NCBI RefSeq assembly: GCF_037126245.1 | Contig: NZ_CP136925.1 | Coordinates: 3,021,203-3,085,202 of the forward strand | Direction of reading: 5' to 3' | Length of the DNA: 64,000 bases | Source of the DNA: Mangrovimonas cancribranchiae | Lineage (GTDB): Bacteria; Bacteroidota; Bacteroidia; Flavobacteriales; Flavobacteriaceae | Shown: positions 1-9,167 of the stretch, piece by piece | Layout: every line of letters begins with the position of its first letter | Numbering within the stretch: position 1 is the stretch's first letter | The notes under the pieces: generated by a model | Told to the model about the DNA's origin: nothing | Databases searched by the model: none | Seen by the model: only the letters and a program-made list of their open reading frames with translations | Made by a program: the position numbers and the translations under genes

Positions 1-158
1 CCATAAAAAACGTGTCTAATTATCTATTAAAAAGCAATATTAATTTATTGTGTGTAGAGAGAGATAAAAATAATGCTACTCAAACACCAATAAAAGATAT
101 TGTTAATAATCTTAATGTTTCCCTGTTTATCACAGGAAATAGAAACTATTCATCTTAA
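1..158 (+). CDS. C-terminal end of an unidentified protein (partial, 5' truncated by window start)
   Basis: An open frame enters from the left window edge (codons in phase with position 3) and runs about 51 codons to a TAA at 156-158, ending in ...FITGNRNYSS. It lies 12 bases upstream of the carbonic anhydrase start, so the two could be co-transcribed. The visible residues are too few to assign a family. The short hydrophobic end followed by a polar tail is compatible with the last strand of a small alpha/beta domain, but that is only a guess. Confidence 0.5.
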   Translation, partial: IKNVSNYLLKSNINLLCVERDKNNATQTPIKDIVNNLNVSLFITGNRNYSS

Positions 159-170
159 AAAATAAAACAA

Positions 171-800
171 ATGAAAGCACATACAAAAGAAACACAGGCA
201 ACCATGACGCCTCAAAAAGCATTGCAGTTTTTAAAAGAAGGAAACCAACGGTTTCAAAGCAACCTTAAAGCAAACCGAAATCTTTTAGAGCAAGTAAACG
301 ATACCAGCGATGGGCAATTTCCTTTTGCAACTATTTTAAGTTGTATCGATTCGCGTGTTTCAGCAGAATTAGTATTCGATCAAGGTTTAGGAGATATTTT
401 TAGCGTGCGAATTGCAGGTAACTTTGTAAATGAAGACATTCTAGGAAGCATGGAATTTGCTAGTAAATTAGCAGGTACGAAATTAATTGTCGTTCTAGGG
501 CATACAAGTTGTGGTGCTATTAAAGGTGCTTGCGACGATGCTAAGCTAGGTAATCTTACAAGCATGTTGGCTAAGATAAAACCAGCAGTAGAAGCTGTTT
601 CAGAACCTCAAGATAAAAGCCTTAGAAACTCTAAAAACTTAGAGTTCGTGGATAACGTAGCTAAAAAAAATGTTGCTTTAACAATAGAAAATATAAGGCA
701 ACAAAGCCCAGTACTAAAAGAAATGGAAGACAACAACGAAATTAAAATTGTTGGTGCTATGTACGACATTAATACCGGAGGTGTTTCTTTTTTTGAATAA
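171..800 (+). CDS. Beta-class carbonic anhydrase
   Basis: This 209-residue protein should interconvert CO2 and bicarbonate. The beta-class zinc-site motifs are visible: Cys58-x-Asp60-x-Arg62 (SCIDSRV) and His111-x-x-Cys114 (GHTSCGAIKGA), supplying the two Cys and one His zinc ligands and the Asp/Arg dyad. There is no signal peptide, so a cytoplasmic location is expected. A second Met at residue 12 is possible as the start, but the conserved region begins after it. It is followed by a hairpin terminator and then by a SulP anion transporter, a pairing consistent with bicarbonate uptake and use. Family assignment is firm; the physiological role is inferred from the neighbour. Confidence 0.95.
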   Translation: MKAHTKETQATMTPQKALQFLKEGNQRFQSNLKANRNLLEQVNDTSDGQFPFATILSCIDSRVSAELVFDQGLGDIFSVRIAGNFVNEDILGSMEFASKLAGTKLIVVLGHTSCGAIKGACDDAKLGNLTSMLAKIKPAVEAVSEPQDKSLRNSKNLEFVDNVAKKNVALTIENIRQQSPVLKEMEDNNEIKIVGAMYDINTGGVSFFE

Positions 801-823
801 GAAAACACGCTAACAAATAATAT

Positions 824-858
824 AAAAAAAAGACTGTTATTATAGCAGTCTTTTTTTT
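824..858 (+). terminator. Rho-independent terminator after carbonic anhydrase
   Basis: An A-run leads into AGACTG, a loop of about 9 bases, CAGTCT and eight T. It separates the carbonic anhydrase from the SulP gene, so read-through or a separate promoter must serve the latter. Confidence 0.8.
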
Positions 859-887
859 ATATTATAAATTCAAAATATTACCCAATT

Positions 888-2753
888 ATGAAAAAGTTCT
901 TCTCAAATATAAAAGGCGATGCTTTTGGTGGTATTACAGCTGGTATTGTTGCATTACCATTGGCTTTAGCATTTGGTGTATCCTCTGGTTTAGGTCCAAG
1001 TGCAGGACTCTATGGTGCTATTTTTATTAGTTTTTTTGCCTCGCTTTTTGGAGGAACAAATACACAAATATCAGGGCCAACAGCTCCAATGACAGCAGTA
1101 AGTATGGTTGTTATTGCGGGTATTATTGCTGCTAATGATGGCGATGTTAACAAGGCCTTACCAGCTATTTTAACAGTGTTTTTGTTGGCAGGTTTAATGC
1201 AAATAGGTTTAGGAGCTTTAGGTTTAGGTAAGTATATTAGATATATTCCTTACCCGGTAGTATCGGGATTTATGACGGCTATTGGTGTTATTATTTTAAT
1301 AACACAAATACTCCCAGCAGTAGGCTATTATCCAAAGGAAGACATGAGTTTTGTAGATACTTTTAAACCCCAAGCCGAAGAAGTTATTTTAGAAAACATT
1401 TTAAAAGAAGAAGCAGGCGAAGGTATTCTAGTTTTAGAAGACTTTAAAGAAACCATTAATAGAGCAGAAAAAGTTACTGAAGCAGATATTTTAAAAGAAT
1501 CTAAAACCTTAGCCGCAAAAGAAGCTTCAGGTGTGTTAGGAACGTTTAAAGTTATAGGTAGAGCCTTAGGGAACGTTAATTGGTTGGAAGTTTTATTAGC
1601 ACTTGGAACAATACTTATTATTTATGGTTTCAAACGAATTACTACCGCTATACCAAGCACCTTAGTCGCTTTATTAGTCATGTCTGGAATTGCTGTAGGT
1701 TTTGGGGTAAATTATCGCCCAATTGAAGAAATTCCTAGTGGTTTCCCCATACCAAATCTTGAAATTATAACACAATTTCAATTAAGTAGTATTACACCTT
1801 ACATCTTTACAGCATTAACCTTAGCACTTTTAGGAGCCATAGATTCCTTGCTAACAAGTGTTGTTGCAGATAATATGACTAAAACTAAGCACAAACCGAA
1901 TAAAGAATTAGTTGGACAAGGAATTGGAAATAGTATAGCAGCTGTTTTTGGAGGACTTCCAGGAGCAGGAGCAACTATAAGAACGGTTGTTAATATTCAA
2001 TCAGGAGGAAAAACTAGGTTATCTGGTATGATTGCTGGTGTGTTGTTATTGGTTATTCTACTAGCATTAGGACCAATAGCTTCTCGCATTCCTGCAGCGG
2101 TATTAGCAGGTATTTTAATAACCGTAGGGATTGGTGTTATGGATTATAAAGGCTTACGTGCTATCCCAGCGCTTCCTAAGGATATTAAATTTGGACCAAT
2201 AAAGTTAAGTTCTGAAGTTTTAGTTATGCTAGTGGTTTTAATATTATCTACATTCTGGAATTTAGTTTATGCAGTTGGAATAGGTTTAGTCATTGCTTCG
2301 TTAATGTTTATGAAAAAAATAGGAGATCTTACAGCTAGACGATCCGATGTAAAAACGTTATCTCAAGAAAAAGCCTGGGCAGATGAAAAAGATTTCCCCG
2401 AAAAGCTCAAAGAAGAAGTGTTTATTAAACATTTAAAGGGGCCGTTGTTTTTTGGATCGACTAGCGATTTTCAAAGTTTATCGGCACAAATCCCTAAAAC
2501 CGCATCAACTGTTGTTATTCGATTAGGAAGAATGCAATATATGGATCAATCTGGGTTATATGCCATGGAAGATGTGCTGCAAGAACTACGTAATAACAAA
2601 GTGCAAATCTTGTTTGTAGATTTATTAAAACAACCTAAATATATGATGGAACGAATTGGCATTATTCCCGATTTAATTTCTCAAGAACATATCTTTAAAA
2701 ATTTTAAAGATTGCACTCAATGGATAAAAAATAATGTGAAAGACGAGTATTGA
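888..2753 (+). CDS. SulP/SLC26-family anion transporter with STAS domain
   Basis: A 621-residue inner-membrane protein with a hydrophobic core of many helices and the SulP start GDAFGGITAGIVALPLALAFGV, followed by a C-terminal cytoplasmic STAS domain (about residues 505-615, containing MQYMDQSGLYAMEDVL, the region that in related proteins holds the conserved Ser). SulP proteins carry bicarbonate, sulfate or other anions. The adjacent carbonic anhydrase favours bicarbonate, but the sequence does not prove the substrate. A hydrophilic insertion of roughly 75 residues (about 150-225, rich in Glu/Lys) interrupts the membrane part between helices. The start ATG follows the upstream terminator by about 30 bases. 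Confidence 0.93.
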   Translation: MKKFFSNIKGDAFGGITAGIVALPLALAFGVSSGLGPSAGLYGAIFISFFASLFGGTNTQISGPTAPMTAVSMVVIAGIIAANDGDVNKALPAILTVFLLAGLMQIGLGALGLGKYIRYIPYPVVSGFMTAIGVIILITQILPAVGYYPKEDMSFVDTFKPQAEEVILENILKEEAGEGILVLEDFKETINRAEKVTEADILKESKTLAAKEASGVLGTFKVIGRALGNVNWLEVLLALGTILIIYGFKRITTAIPSTLVALLVMSGIAVGFGVNYRPIEEIPSGFPIPNLEIITQFQLSSITPYIFTALTLALLGAIDSLLTSVVADNMTKTKHKPNKELVGQGIGNSIAAVFGGLPGAGATIRTVVNIQSGGKTRLSGMIAGVLLLVILLALGPIASRIPAAVLAGILITVGIGVMDYKGLRAIPALPKDIKFGPIKLSSEVLVMLVVLILSTFWNLVYAVGIGLVIASLMFMKKIGDLTARRSDVKTLSQEKAWADEKDFPEKLKEEVFIKHLKGPLFFGSTSDFQSLSAQIPKTASTVVIRLGRMQYMDQSGLYAMEDVLQELRNNKVQILFVDLLKQPKYMMERIGIIPDLISQEHIFKNFKDCTQWIKNNVKDEY

Positions 2754-2759
2754 AATAAA

Positions 2760-2787
2760 CAAAGCCGTTTCAATTGAAACGGCTTTG
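2760..2787. terminator. Perfect 28-bp palindrome between convergent genes (likely bidirectional terminator)
   Basis: The 14-bp arms are exact inverse complements centred on AATT, beginning CAAAGCCG and ending CGGCTTTG. It lies between the SulP stop and the 3' end of the leftward HmuY gene. T-runs on either side are weak, so termination is inferred from position and stem strength. Confidence 0.6.
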
Positions 2788-2829
2788 ATGCTTAAAAAAC
2801 TAAACTAATTCCAAATATGGATTAAGATG

Positions 2830-4014
2830 TTACTGCAACAATTCATATTGAAATTGAGGAAAGCCACGTTCACCTGTGTTGCTTTCAACGGCCGTAAATC
2901 TTAGTTTGTAGTAGTTGTCATCTGTATCTTTTATAATGTAGTATCTGTCCTCTCTTACAGAAGTTTCACCAGTCATATAATCTACACTTCTCCAACCACT
3001 ACCAACAACAGCACGATCATTATAGACAAAATTAGCTTCATTAACATTAGTTATTGAAAAATTAGTAAAACTGGGTGTTGTATCATCTTCTATTGTAATT
3101 TGATATAAACCTACACCACCTAGTGTATTATGTGTTGTATAATCTGAATAGGTTAAACCTGCTGCTAAATTTCCTTGTAAGCCATAATAAGAGAATACAC
3201 CACCAAAATCTATATCCCAGTCTGATGCCATTGGTTCAACGTCAACGATTTGTCCATTTGTTAAACTTACTGCAGTAAGGTTATAGTTGTTATCTTTGCT
3301 TACGGTTATTTCAGAATAATCGGTCGTGTTGCTTAATTCTGCATATTGTATTGTGTAGCTACTTCCATCTGTTAATACTCTAATTTTCATAAAGCCTCTA
3401 GGGTCACCAGTAGTATTTAACGACCCATTGTTTGTTGTTGGGATTTCGTTTCCTAAATTTACAACATATACATTGTTATCACTATCTGTTGTAGAGATTT
3501 CACTAAAAGCTGTACCTGTTAATTCCCCTTCTTTACTGTCTGTAAAAGAAATGCTTGCATCAAGATCACCATATTGTGTATATCCTACAGGTAAACCTTG
3601 CATTAATTCAGCAACAGTATTAACAGTTACTGTAGTTGGGGAAAAGTTTTGATCTAATGCATTAAGAGTTAATGGGGATGTTAAAGTGGTGGTTTCGGTT
3701 ACTGTTGTAATGTCAGTAATGCTTTCGAGTTCTGCGGCAGACACCAATAAAGCGTTGTTTAAGAAAATTCTGTTTTCCGAACCGTTATATACAGCAATTT
3801 CCCAAGTATCACGATTTACAGCTATCTGCTCACCTGTGCTTAAATCTACATAAACACGATTAGGTTGATTAAAACCACCTACTTCTGGATCTATAATTCC
3901 ACCAGAAGATGGAGGCGTTGATACAACTGGAGTTCCGCTGTTATCGTCACTACTACAACTTGTTATTAGAGTAGCTGTTACAAAAAATATTAGTGTTAAA
4001 AATTTGTTTCTCAT
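2830..4014 (-). CDS. HmuY-family heme-binding outer-membrane lipoprotein
   Basis: A 394-residue lipoprotein with signal peptide and lipobox ending at Cys20 (LITSCSSDD). The HmuY hallmark appears near residues 53-75 (YVDLSTGEQIAVNRDTWEIAV), the C-terminal YYIIKDTDDNYYKLRF motif is present, and a weaker second copy of the theme (LTNGQIVDVEPMASDWDIDFG) occurs around residues 255-280. HmuY proteins capture heme at the cell surface and pass it to a TonB receptor. The next gene, 11 bases away on the same strand and upstream in transcription, encodes such a receptor, matching the receptor-HmuY operon order. It is longer than the classical Porphyromonas HmuY, consistent with a partial internal duplication. 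Ligand specificity is inferred. Confidence 0.88.
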   Translation of the reverse strand: MRNKFLTLIFFVTATLITSCSSDDNSGTPVVSTPPSSGGIIDPEVGGFNQPNRVYVDLSTGEQIAVNRDTWEIAVYNGSENRIFLNNALLVSAAELESITDITTVTETTTLTSPLTLNALDQNFSPTTVTVNTVAELMQGLPVGYTQYGDLDASISFTDSKEGELTGTAFSEISTTDSDNNVYVVNLGNEIPTTNNGSLNTTGDPRGFMKIRVLTDGSSYTIQYAELSNTTDYSEITVSKDNNYNLTAVSLTNGQIVDVEPMASDWDIDFGGVFSYYGLQGNLAAGLTYSDYTTHNTLGGVGLYQITIEDDTTPSFTNFSITNVNEANFVYNDRAVVGSGWRSVDYMTGETSVREDRYYIIKDTDDNYYKLRFTAVESNTGERGFPQFQYELLQ

Positions 4015-4025
4015 AATTATTAGTA

Positions 4026-6173
4026 TTAAAAATTTAGGTTATATGATAGTTTTAAAAAGTAAGATCGGCCGTTACCAATTAGTCTTGAACTTGATGTTGG
4101 AGTAGTGTGGGCTCCGGCTGAAGTACCTGTGTTTATGCTTACAACATCTAATAGGTTTCTTGCGCCTAGCGTTGCGCTTATTTTGGACGAAATATCTGTT
4201 CTTATTGAAGCATTTAACCAAGTAAAAGCATCGGTCTCTCCAATAAATAATTCGTTATTCGTATTGGTAAATACATTTTGTGTTTTACCAGTATATTTTA
4301 ATTGGCTTGAAATTGTGGTGTTCCACTTAGTTATTTTATATGCCAATGAGGTTTGTAGGTTTAAACTCCACAAATAATCAGAGGAGTTATTAAAAGACTC
4401 ATTAATAGCATTTGTAATGCCTAAATATGTAGCACCTAAACCGATGTTCCAGTTTTTATAGATAAAACTATTGTCTAAAGTGAATCCTAACCGTTTGCTA
4501 TAATCTATATTATCTTGTGTAAATAGAGTTCTACCATCTTCTTCTGTAGTAATGCTAGCTATAGCGTCTTTTAGGTCAATAAAAAAGAATGTAAAGCTAG
4601 GGTTTAAAACCCCTTCTTTAGCAATTATATAGCTGTCTTTTAGGTTTGTAAAAATAGAGATGCCATCTTCTGGCTCTAACTCAGGATTACCTTGTACATT
4701 ATGGTTAGAGTCAACAAAATAGTAGAATAGTTCTTCAAAATTTGGGGCTCTGTATGCCGAACCTACAACAGCTTTTAATTTTAGTGTCTCTGAAAAATCA
4801 TAGGTAGATGATAACGACCAAATTAGATGACTGTTAAATTGAGAACTGTTTGTAAATCTGGCACCTGGGTTTATAGATAGATTTTTTGAAGGTTGAAATT
4901 CGGTAATACCAAATAATTCATAATTGGTAATTGTATTTTTAACTACATCACTAGAATAATCACCTGTAGCTATGGCATCAAAACCAGATTGATTTGTGAA
5001 TTCATAACCTAATTGCAAATCAAAAAAACTAGATTTTGATATTATATTATTTACGAAAGCTTTAGAGTACCATACTTCAGATGATTGGCTTACAGCATCA
5101 GTTAAAACAGAATCTGTATGTCTTTGAAGAATGTTGTAAACATATTCTTTATAGTTGCGTTTTTGATTTTGATAGGAAAACGTGAAGTTATATTTAGTAG
5201 CACCATGTAATGGCCCAGAAATATTTAAATTATTTACCCATCTATTAGTATTGTATTTTTGATCTACAGCTGTAGGGTTGAGCCTACCGTTAAGATATCT
5301 ACCATTAACATGCCTATCATAAATATCTAAATCTTCATTGAAATATTGTAGCTTATAAAAGAAGTTATGTTTATTTACGTCTAAATTGACATTTCCAGAT
5401 ACCGTGATTTGTTCTTTGGGATTCCATTCTGTACCACGCAGACTGTCATTAACAACACTACCTTCTTGGGTGTTTATGTTTACGTAGTCTTTGCCTTTAT
5501 AGGAGTTATAAAAACCTGCAAAATCATTTCTTGAAATACCCAATGAATAGGATAATTTTTCATTAACCTGATTTGTAGCCTTAACATTTTGAATATGCCT
5601 TCCTTTATCAAAAAACTCAAACTCGTTACCAACTGTTTCTTCTTGTAGAGACAATTGAAGTTCCCAACCATTGTCATTTAGTCCTCTTTTGGTAATAATA
5701 TTAATTACACCAGCAACTGAATTATCGCCATAAAGAACACCCATTGAGCCTTCTACTATCTCTATACGTTCAACATCATCTAAGTTTATTTGAGTAATAT
5801 CTATATTATTTCCAAGGCCATTATCACTAATAATAGGAATACCGTCAAGCAAAATTTTAACGTATTGTCCATCTAACCCAAATAAACTTACTGTAGAACG
5901 ACCATTAGAAGCATCGGGATTTACCGTGATGTTTAGGTTGTTGAAAAGAACATCAGCTAAGTTGTTTCCAGCTACATTTGCAATATCTTTTCTTTTTATT
6001 GTTTCCACGGTAAACAACTTTTTACTTACCGACATAACATTACTTTCTCCAACTATAACAACTTCTTCTAACGTCTCAACTTTGGTGGTGTCTTGTTCTT
6101 TTTCTTGAGCACTAAGTATGCTACACAAAAAAAGTAAAAAATAAACAACGATTTTATTTTTATTTAGACTCAT
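4026..6173 (-). CDS. TonB-dependent outer-membrane receptor, probable heme receptor
   Basis: A 715-residue protein with signal peptide, a plug domain (about residues 45-160: SVSKKLFTVETIKRKDI, ILLDGIPI, VYGD-like VLYGDNSVAGVINIITKRG) and a 22-strand-type barrel ending in aromatic Phe (LSYNLNF). TonB receptors import metal chelates or other large nutrients using energy from TonB-ExbBD. Pairing with the downstream HmuY gene points to heme. Its start is 99 bases from the divergent DUF6607 gene. The intergenic region holds a -7 motif for this strand and an inverted repeat that could bind a metal-responsive repressor. Confidence 0.9.
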   Translation of the reverse strand: MSLNKNKIVVYFLLFLCSILSAQEKEQDTTKVETLEEVVIVGESNVMSVSKKLFTVETIKRKDIANVAGNNLADVLFNNLNITVNPDASNGRSTVSLFGLDGQYVKILLDGIPIISDNGLGNNIDITQINLDDVERIEIVEGSMGVLYGDNSVAGVINIITKRGLNDNGWELQLSLQEETVGNEFEFFDKGRHIQNVKATNQVNEKLSYSLGISRNDFAGFYNSYKGKDYVNINTQEGSVVNDSLRGTEWNPKEQITVSGNVNLDVNKHNFFYKLQYFNEDLDIYDRHVNGRYLNGRLNPTAVDQKYNTNRWVNNLNISGPLHGATKYNFTFSYQNQKRNYKEYVYNILQRHTDSVLTDAVSQSSEVWYSKAFVNNIISKSSFFDLQLGYEFTNQSGFDAIATGDYSSDVVKNTITNYELFGITEFQPSKNLSINPGARFTNSSQFNSHLIWSLSSTYDFSETLKLKAVVGSAYRAPNFEELFYYFVDSNHNVQGNPELEPEDGISIFTNLKDSYIIAKEGVLNPSFTFFFIDLKDAIASITTEEDGRTLFTQDNIDYSKRLGFTLDNSFIYKNWNIGLGATYLGITNAINESFNNSSDYLWSLNLQTSLAYKITKWNTTISSQLKYTGKTQNVFTNTNNELFIGETDAFTWLNASIRTDISSKISATLGARNLLDVVSINTGTSAGAHTTPTSSSRLIGNGRSYFLKLSYNLNF

Positions 6174-6191
6174 TCTTCTTTATTTTTGTCG

Positions 6192-6199
6192 CAAATATA
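6192..6199 (-). promoter_or_regulatory. -7 promoter element (TATATTTG) of the receptor-HmuY operon
   Basis: CAAATATA on the plus strand reads TATATTTG leftward, matching the Bacteroidota TAnnTTTG element, about 19 bases upstream of the receptor start codon. Confidence 0.65.
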
Positions 6200-6203
6200 T
6201 AAT

Positions 6204-6228
6204 CTTATTTTAAATCAGTCTAAATAAG
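6204..6228. promoter_or_regulatory. Inverted repeat CTTATTT-N11-AAATAAG, candidate metalloregulator operator
   Basis: The arms at 6204-6210 and 6222-6228 are perfectly complementary. The centre reads like ATTTAGACT-GATTTAAA on the minus strand, resembling the AT-rich dyads bound by DtxR/Fur-type regulators. It sits directly upstream of the -7 element of the heme-receptor operon, where a bound repressor would block RNA polymerase. Function is inference; no such regulator is encoded in the window. Confidence 0.45.
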
Positions 6229-6272
6229 AATGATGTTTTTTAATTTTTTATAAACACAAATCATACTTAAAA

Positions 6273-7181
6273 ATGAAACAAATAGTTTTATCAGCATTTC
6301 TTGCACTTGTATTCTTATCAAGCGTAGTAGCTCAAAGTAAAAAGAAGCAAGACCAAGCAGCCATAAAAGATATGTGTGGCTGTTATGAGGTAACTTTTAA
6401 TTTTGCTGAAACTTTCGAATATTCTGAAGATTCTACTTATATACCATCAAAAGTAAAACATGATAAAGGTTTGGAGTGGGTGCAATTGGTAGAAGATAGT
6501 AAAGACAAAATTTCAATGCAGCACTTACTAATTGTTGGTTCTAAAGATAACCCATATATAGTAAAGCACTGGAGACAAGATTGGGAATATCAAAATACAG
6601 ATTTATACGAGTACAACCACGATAATAACTGGACTTATGTTAGTCTTCCAAAAGATAAAGTAAAAGGTCAGTGGTCGCAAAAAGTATTTCAAGTAGATGA
6701 TAGTCCACGTTACGAAGGGTCTGCTTCTTGGGTACATGTTGATGGTAAAAGCTATTGGGAAGATGAAACCTCAGCACCATTACCAAGGCGTGAATACACA
6801 AAACGTAGCGATTATAATGTAACTGTTAGACGTAACCGTCACGAAATTACCAACTATGGTTGGTTGCACGAACAAGATAACGATAAAGTTGTACGTAAAG
6901 ATGGTAAAACAGATGTGGTTCTTGCTCAAGAAAAAGGCTATAATACTTATATGAAAGTTGATAATAGTCGTTGTAAAGCTGCTCAAGATTACTGGAAAGA
7001 AAACCAAGCTAAATGGGCTATTGTACGTGCTAAATGGGATGAGGTTTTTGCTAGAAATAAAGATTTATCTCTAGAAGAAAAAGTAGACAACAAGGTGCTA
7101 TTTAAGTATTTATTCGACAAAGAAAACTACAAAACAGCAGAGGAAATCAATCCACTTATCGAATCATTTGTAAAGCAATAA
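6273..7181 (+). CDS. DUF6607 family secreted protein of the heme locus
   Basis: A 302-residue protein with a cleavable signal peptide (about residues 1-21, ending VVAQ), then a mature domain rich in Trp, Tyr and charged residues (DMCGCYEVTFNFAETF; WRQDWEYQ; a TRREYTKR-like segment with many Arg/His). I recognise it as the DUF6607 family, which has no established function. It opens the rightward operon of the HmuY/TonB locus and is followed after one base by the ankyrin gene, so a role in heme or iron handling in the periplasm is a reasonable inference only. Confidence 0.75.
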   Translation: MKQIVLSAFLALVFLSSVVAQSKKKQDQAAIKDMCGCYEVTFNFAETFEYSEDSTYIPSKVKHDKGLEWVQLVEDSKDKISMQHLLIVGSKDNPYIVKHWRQDWEYQNTDLYEYNHDNNWTYVSLPKDKVKGQWSQKVFQVDDSPRYEGSASWVHVDGKSYWEDETSAPLPRREYTKRSDYNVTVRRNRHEITNYGWLHEQDNDKVVRKDGKTDVVLAQEKGYNTYMKVDNSRCKAAQDYWKENQAKWAIVRAKWDEVFARNKDLSLEEKVDNKVLFKYLFDKENYKTAEEINPLIESFVKQ

Positions 7182-7182
7182 G

Positions 7183-8661
7183 ATGAAACATTTTAAACTA
7201 AATATTCTTGCATTAATCCTGTTATTAGGGTTTCAAGGATTTTCACAAGACAACATTTTTTTAAGCCGTGATTTTTGGGAAACCAAACCTTCACCAGAAG
7301 TTATAAAAGCCAAAATTGAAGCTGGTAACGACCCATCTGAAGCCAATGGAGGTAACTTTGATGGTGTGGTTATTGCAACTTTGCAAGACGCTCCACTTAA
7401 AAGTATAATATATCTTCAATCTCAAAAAGGGAACGATGTTAATAAGTTAACACACGATGGAAGAACCTATATTTTTTGGGCAGCTTACAAAGGCAACGTA
7501 AAGCTAATGGAACACCTTTTAAAACAAGGCGCTAAAACAGATGTTAAAGACGATCATGGCCTAACTGCTCTAAATTTTGCAGCCAATGCAGGCGTAACTA
7601 ATACCAAGGTGTACGACATTTGCTTAAAACATGGAGCTAACCTAGAAAAAGACTTAAATCAAGATGGTGCTAATGCGCTATTATTGGCTATTTCCAAAGA
7701 TGATGATTTAGCGTTAACGAAGTATTTCGTATCGAAAGGGTTAGATATAAATAGTAAAGATGCTAATGGCAATGGAGCCTTTAACTATGTGGCTAAAACA
7801 GGAAACCTTAAGTTAATGAATAAGCTTTTAGAACAAGGTATAAAAGGTAATGACCAAGCATTTTTATTTGCTGCATACGGAACGCGAGGAAAAACTAATG
7901 GTTTGGAAGTGTATCAATTCTTAGAGGAAAAAGGCTTAAACCCAAAAACAACAAATCACGAAGGTATGTCACCATTACACATTGTTGCGGCAAGATTAAA
8001 AAATCCAGAAATTATCAACTACTTTTTAAATAAAGGATTAGATGTTAATGCCGCCGATCACAATGGTAACACGCCATTTTTAAATGCTACTTACAGAAAT
8101 GATTTAAAGATTGTAGAACTGCTATTTGATAAAGTTAAAAATATCGATCACGCCAATAAAAAAGGAGAAACAGCATTAATGTTAGCCACACAAAGTAATC
8201 ATCCAGAAGTTGTTAATTTCTTAATTGAAAAAGGTGCTAATATTAATCAAATAGATGCTAAAGGAAACAATTTAACTTACTATTTAATTAATAGTTATTC
8301 TGATAGAAATAAAGATGAGTTTGTAAAAAAATTAAAGCTTTTAAAAACAGCAGGGTTAGATATTAAAACACCACAAAAAAACGGTAATACCTGGTATCAT
8401 CTTGCTGTAGAAAAGCAACGTTTAGAGTTATTAAAAATAGCATCAGAATTAAACCAAGATATTAATGCAAAAAATAGCGAAGGTAATACGGCTTTAATTT
8501 TAGCTGCTATGAAAGCTAAAGATGACAGTATTTTAAAATTTCTTTTAGAACAAGGAGCCGATAAATCCATCACTACAGATTTTGAAGAAACAGTTTACGA
8601 CTTAGCCTCAGAAAACGAATTGCTAAAAAAGAATAATATTTCAATAGATTTCTTAAAATAA
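7183..8661 (+). CDS. Exported ankyrin-repeat protein
   Basis: A 492-residue protein with an N-terminal signal peptide (LNILALILLLGFQGFSQ) and about eleven to twelve ankyrin-like repeats from residue 60 to the end (G-x-T-x-L-xx-A, LL-xx-GA-x-x-x, for example GNTPFLNATYRNDLKIVELLFD, GETALMLATQSNHPEVVNFLIEKGANI). Ankyrin arrays are protein-protein binding scaffolds. The gene begins one base after DUF6607 ends and is followed by DUF2271 and PepSY genes, so a periplasmic adaptor for the heme/iron system is plausible but unproven. Confidence 0.88.
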   Translation: MKHFKLNILALILLLGFQGFSQDNIFLSRDFWETKPSPEVIKAKIEAGNDPSEANGGNFDGVVIATLQDAPLKSIIYLQSQKGNDVNKLTHDGRTYIFWAAYKGNVKLMEHLLKQGAKTDVKDDHGLTALNFAANAGVTNTKVYDICLKHGANLEKDLNQDGANALLLAISKDDDLALTKYFVSKGLDINSKDANGNGAFNYVAKTGNLKLMNKLLEQGIKGNDQAFLFAAYGTRGKTNGLEVYQFLEEKGLNPKTTNHEGMSPLHIVAARLKNPEIINYFLNKGLDVNAADHNGNTPFLNATYRNDLKIVELLFDKVKNIDHANKKGETALMLATQSNHPEVVNFLIEKGANINQIDAKGNNLTYYLINSYSDRNKDEFVKKLKLLKTAGLDIKTPQKNGNTWYHLAVEKQRLELLKIASELNQDINAKNSEGNTALILAAMKAKDDSILKFLLEQGADKSITTDFEETVYDLASENELLKKNNISIDFLK

Positions 8662-8673
8662 ATAGACAAGCAT

Positions 8674-9156
8674 ATGAAATTAAAACATATAACCATATTA
8701 AGTGTATTGGTTTTAGGCCTATTATCATTTACTACCTTGACAGAATCTACTAAGTATAAATGTATGATTCAAATGACGAATTATACAGGAGAAGGCGCTT
8801 ACATTGTTATCTCGTTAATTAACCCAGAAGGTGAGTACGACAAGACTTTGTATGTAAAAGGTGATGACGACGAGTGGTACAACACGGTTGAAAAATGGTG
8901 GCAATTTTATGGTAAAAAGCGTCATAATATCGATGCCATTACTGGTGCAACCATTTCTGGTGGCGGTCGAGCTATTGAGGTTATCGATATTGAAGACTCT
9001 AAAATCGATGCCGGTTATAGTATTCGTTTTGAGACTGCAGTTGAAGACGATGAGTATTATGTAGACGATGTGCAATTTCCTTTAACTACCGAAAATATTA
9101 AAGGCAAGCACGAAGGCAAAGGGTTTATTCGTTATATAAGAATGATGCCGAATTAG
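8674..9156 (+). CDS. DUF2271 domain periplasmic protein
   Basis: A 160-residue protein with a signal peptide (about residues 1-24) and a single beta-rich domain: IQMTNYTGEGAYIVISLINP, a Trp-rich segment KWWQFYG, HNIDAITGATISGGGRA and a YSIRFETAVE strand. This matches DUF2271, a family commonly found next to PepSY membrane proteins. The ITGATISGG motif is reminiscent of the T-G-A-T motif of FMN-attachment domains, but no flavinylation is claimed. It is 12 bases upstream of the PepSY-flavodoxin gene and probably its exported partner. Confidence 0.8.
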   Translation: MKLKHITILSVLVLGLLSFTTLTESTKYKCMIQMTNYTGEGAYIVISLINPEGEYDKTLYVKGDDDEWYNTVEKWWQFYGKKRHNIDAITGATISGGGRAIEVIDIEDSKIDAGYSIRFETAVEDDEYYVDDVQFPLTTENIKGKHEGKGFIRYIRMMPN

Positions 9157-9167
9157 AATTAACAACT

